From CAIQPV01 sp964480365 (GTDB lineage Bacteria > Pseudomonadota > Gammaproteobacteria > Burkholderiales > Gallionellaceae): a stretch of DNA of 64,000 bases. The position numbers and the translations under genes were made by a program. Below, piece by piece: positions 63,459 through 64,000 of this stretch (positions are counted from its first letter, which is position 1; each line of letters opens with the position of its first letter). Location of the stretch: the NCBI GenBank assembly GCA_964480365.1, contig CAYZPM010000005.1:72694-136693 (forward strand), written 5' to 3'. Under the pieces are notes generated by a model. It had not been told where the DNA came from. It made no database searches and was given only the letters and a program-made list of their open reading frames with translations.

Positions 63459-63650
63459 TTACAATGCTCGTCATTCCCGCGAAGGCGGGAATCCAGCTAG
63501 TCAAACAATTACCTGCGTAGCAGGCAAAAAAAGGTTTTGGCCGCAATGCGGAACCGTTTAATGACTGGATTCCCGCCTTCGCGGGAATGACGGGTGCTAT
63601 GGTTTTTACTGCGATAGATTTTGTTTTGGAATGAAGATGACTGATTACAA
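63451..63650. repeat. dRS3-like element with 14-bp duplication between ribF and ileS
   Basis: ATGACTGATTACAA occurs at 63451-63464 and again at 63637-63650. Between them are 172 bp with ATTCCCGCGAAGGCGGGAAT (63473-63492) and ATTCCCGCCTTCGCGGGAAT (63569-63588) facing each other. The left copy contains the ribF stop; the right copy is the ileS start. Confidence 0.85.
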
Positions 63651-64000
63651 GAACACCCTGAATTTACCCGATACCCCGTTTCCCATGCGCGGCGATCTCG
63701 CCAAGCGCGAGCCACTGATGCTGGCGCAATGGCAGGAACAGCAGCGCTACCAGAAGATACGCGCGGCAAGCAAAGGGCGCCCGAAATTTATCCTGCACGA
63801 CGGCCCGCCGTATGCCAACGGCGACATCCACATCGGCCATGCGGTGAACAAGGTGCTGAAGGACATCATCATCAAGAGCAAGACGTTGAGCGGCTTCGAT
63901 GCGCCTTATGTGCCGGGTTGGGACTGCCACGGTTTGCCTATTGAATTGCAGGTGGAGAAGAAGCACGGCAAGAACATTCCGCCCGCGCAGTTCCGCGAAC
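63637..64000 (+). CDS. ileS: isoleucyl-tRNA synthetase, N-terminal part
   Basis: The first 121 codons, cut by the window end. MTDYKNTLNLPDTPFPMRG opens it and the class-I HIGH motif is present (HDGPPYANGDIHIGHAVNK), followed by PGWDCHGLPIE. The start at 63637 is chosen because GGA lies 6 bases upstream and because the ATG is the duplicated junction; an ATG two codons earlier is possible. It follows ribF, as in many betaproteobacteria. Confidence 0.96.
   Translation, partial: MTDYKNTLNLPDTPFPMRGDLAKREPLMLAQWQEQQRYQKIRAASKGRPKFILHDGPPYANGDIHIGHAVNKVLKDIIIKSKTLSGFDAPYVPGWDCHGLPIELQVEKKHGKNIPPAQFRE

Overview
The window looks like chromosomal DNA of a betaproteobacterium, most likely Nitrosomonadales and probably Gallionellaceae (Sideroxydans/Gallionella-like iron oxidisers). 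This is inferred from protein character, from gene orders such as glnE | yhdP-nitrilase-tldD-ribF-ileS, rpsO-pnp and msrB-yciB-yciI-bolA-ppiC, from the c-type cytochromes, and from many short palindromic repeats. No database search was possible. There are no rRNA genes, tRNA genes, CRISPR arrays, prophages or intact insertion sequences.

Layout. 0.2-4.5 kb: two convergent c-di-GMP genes (PAS/GGDEF/EAL and membrane GGDEF). 4.7-8.9 kb: a large SNF2-type ATPase. 8.9-13.2 kb: housekeeping genes on the minus strand (PpiC, BolA, YciI, YciB, MsrB, PhoH, peroxiredoxin). 13.4-14.3 kb: tadA and an L,D-transpeptidase. 14.7-22.7 kb: an electron-transfer island with a secreted DUF302-like protein, a TlpA-like thioredoxin, a parvulin foldase, a seven-heme cytochrome, a tetraheme NapC/NirT quinol dehydrogenase, a diheme c4-like cytochrome and a small periplasmic protein. 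22.8-24.7 kb: small genes and ygfZ. 24.8-31.5 kb: a peptide-type ABC transporter (substrate-binding protein, two permeases, fused double ATPase). 31.5-36.9 kb: MltD, a methyltransferase, a membrane thioredoxin and two secreted His-rich proteins. 37-40.1 kb: a TPR-sulfotransferase and a DUF6883/DUF4926-like pair. 40.4-46 kb: rpsO, pnp and a TPR/beta-barrel protein. 46.3-51.1 kb: a small Lys/Cys-rich protein, a periplasmic binding protein coupled to a hybrid histidine kinase, and a small Cys protein. 51.4-53.2 kb: a PEP-CTERM-like gene remnant and a membrane ankyrin protein. 53.2-64 kb: glnE, yhdP, a nitrilase, tldD, ribF and the start of ileS.

The 15-22 kb genes can be read as one system. The NapC-like protein would exchange electrons with the quinone pool, the diheme and seven-heme cytochromes would carry them in the periplasm or to the surface, and the foldase and thioredoxin would assist folding and heme-cysteine chemistry. 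Palindromes of the type (A/G)CCCAT..GGG(T) recur before the DUF302-like gene, the diheme cytochrome and the seven-heme cytochrome, suggesting one regulator.

The second theme is short palindromic repeats that entered genes and gene junctions without breaking them. One separates the two permease genes and one separates ribF from ileS; in each case a duplicated flank recreates the downstream start codon. Others lie in frame inside a permease, the fused ATPase linker and glnE. A pair of structured repeats at 46.05-46.25 kb shows compensatory base changes in its stems.
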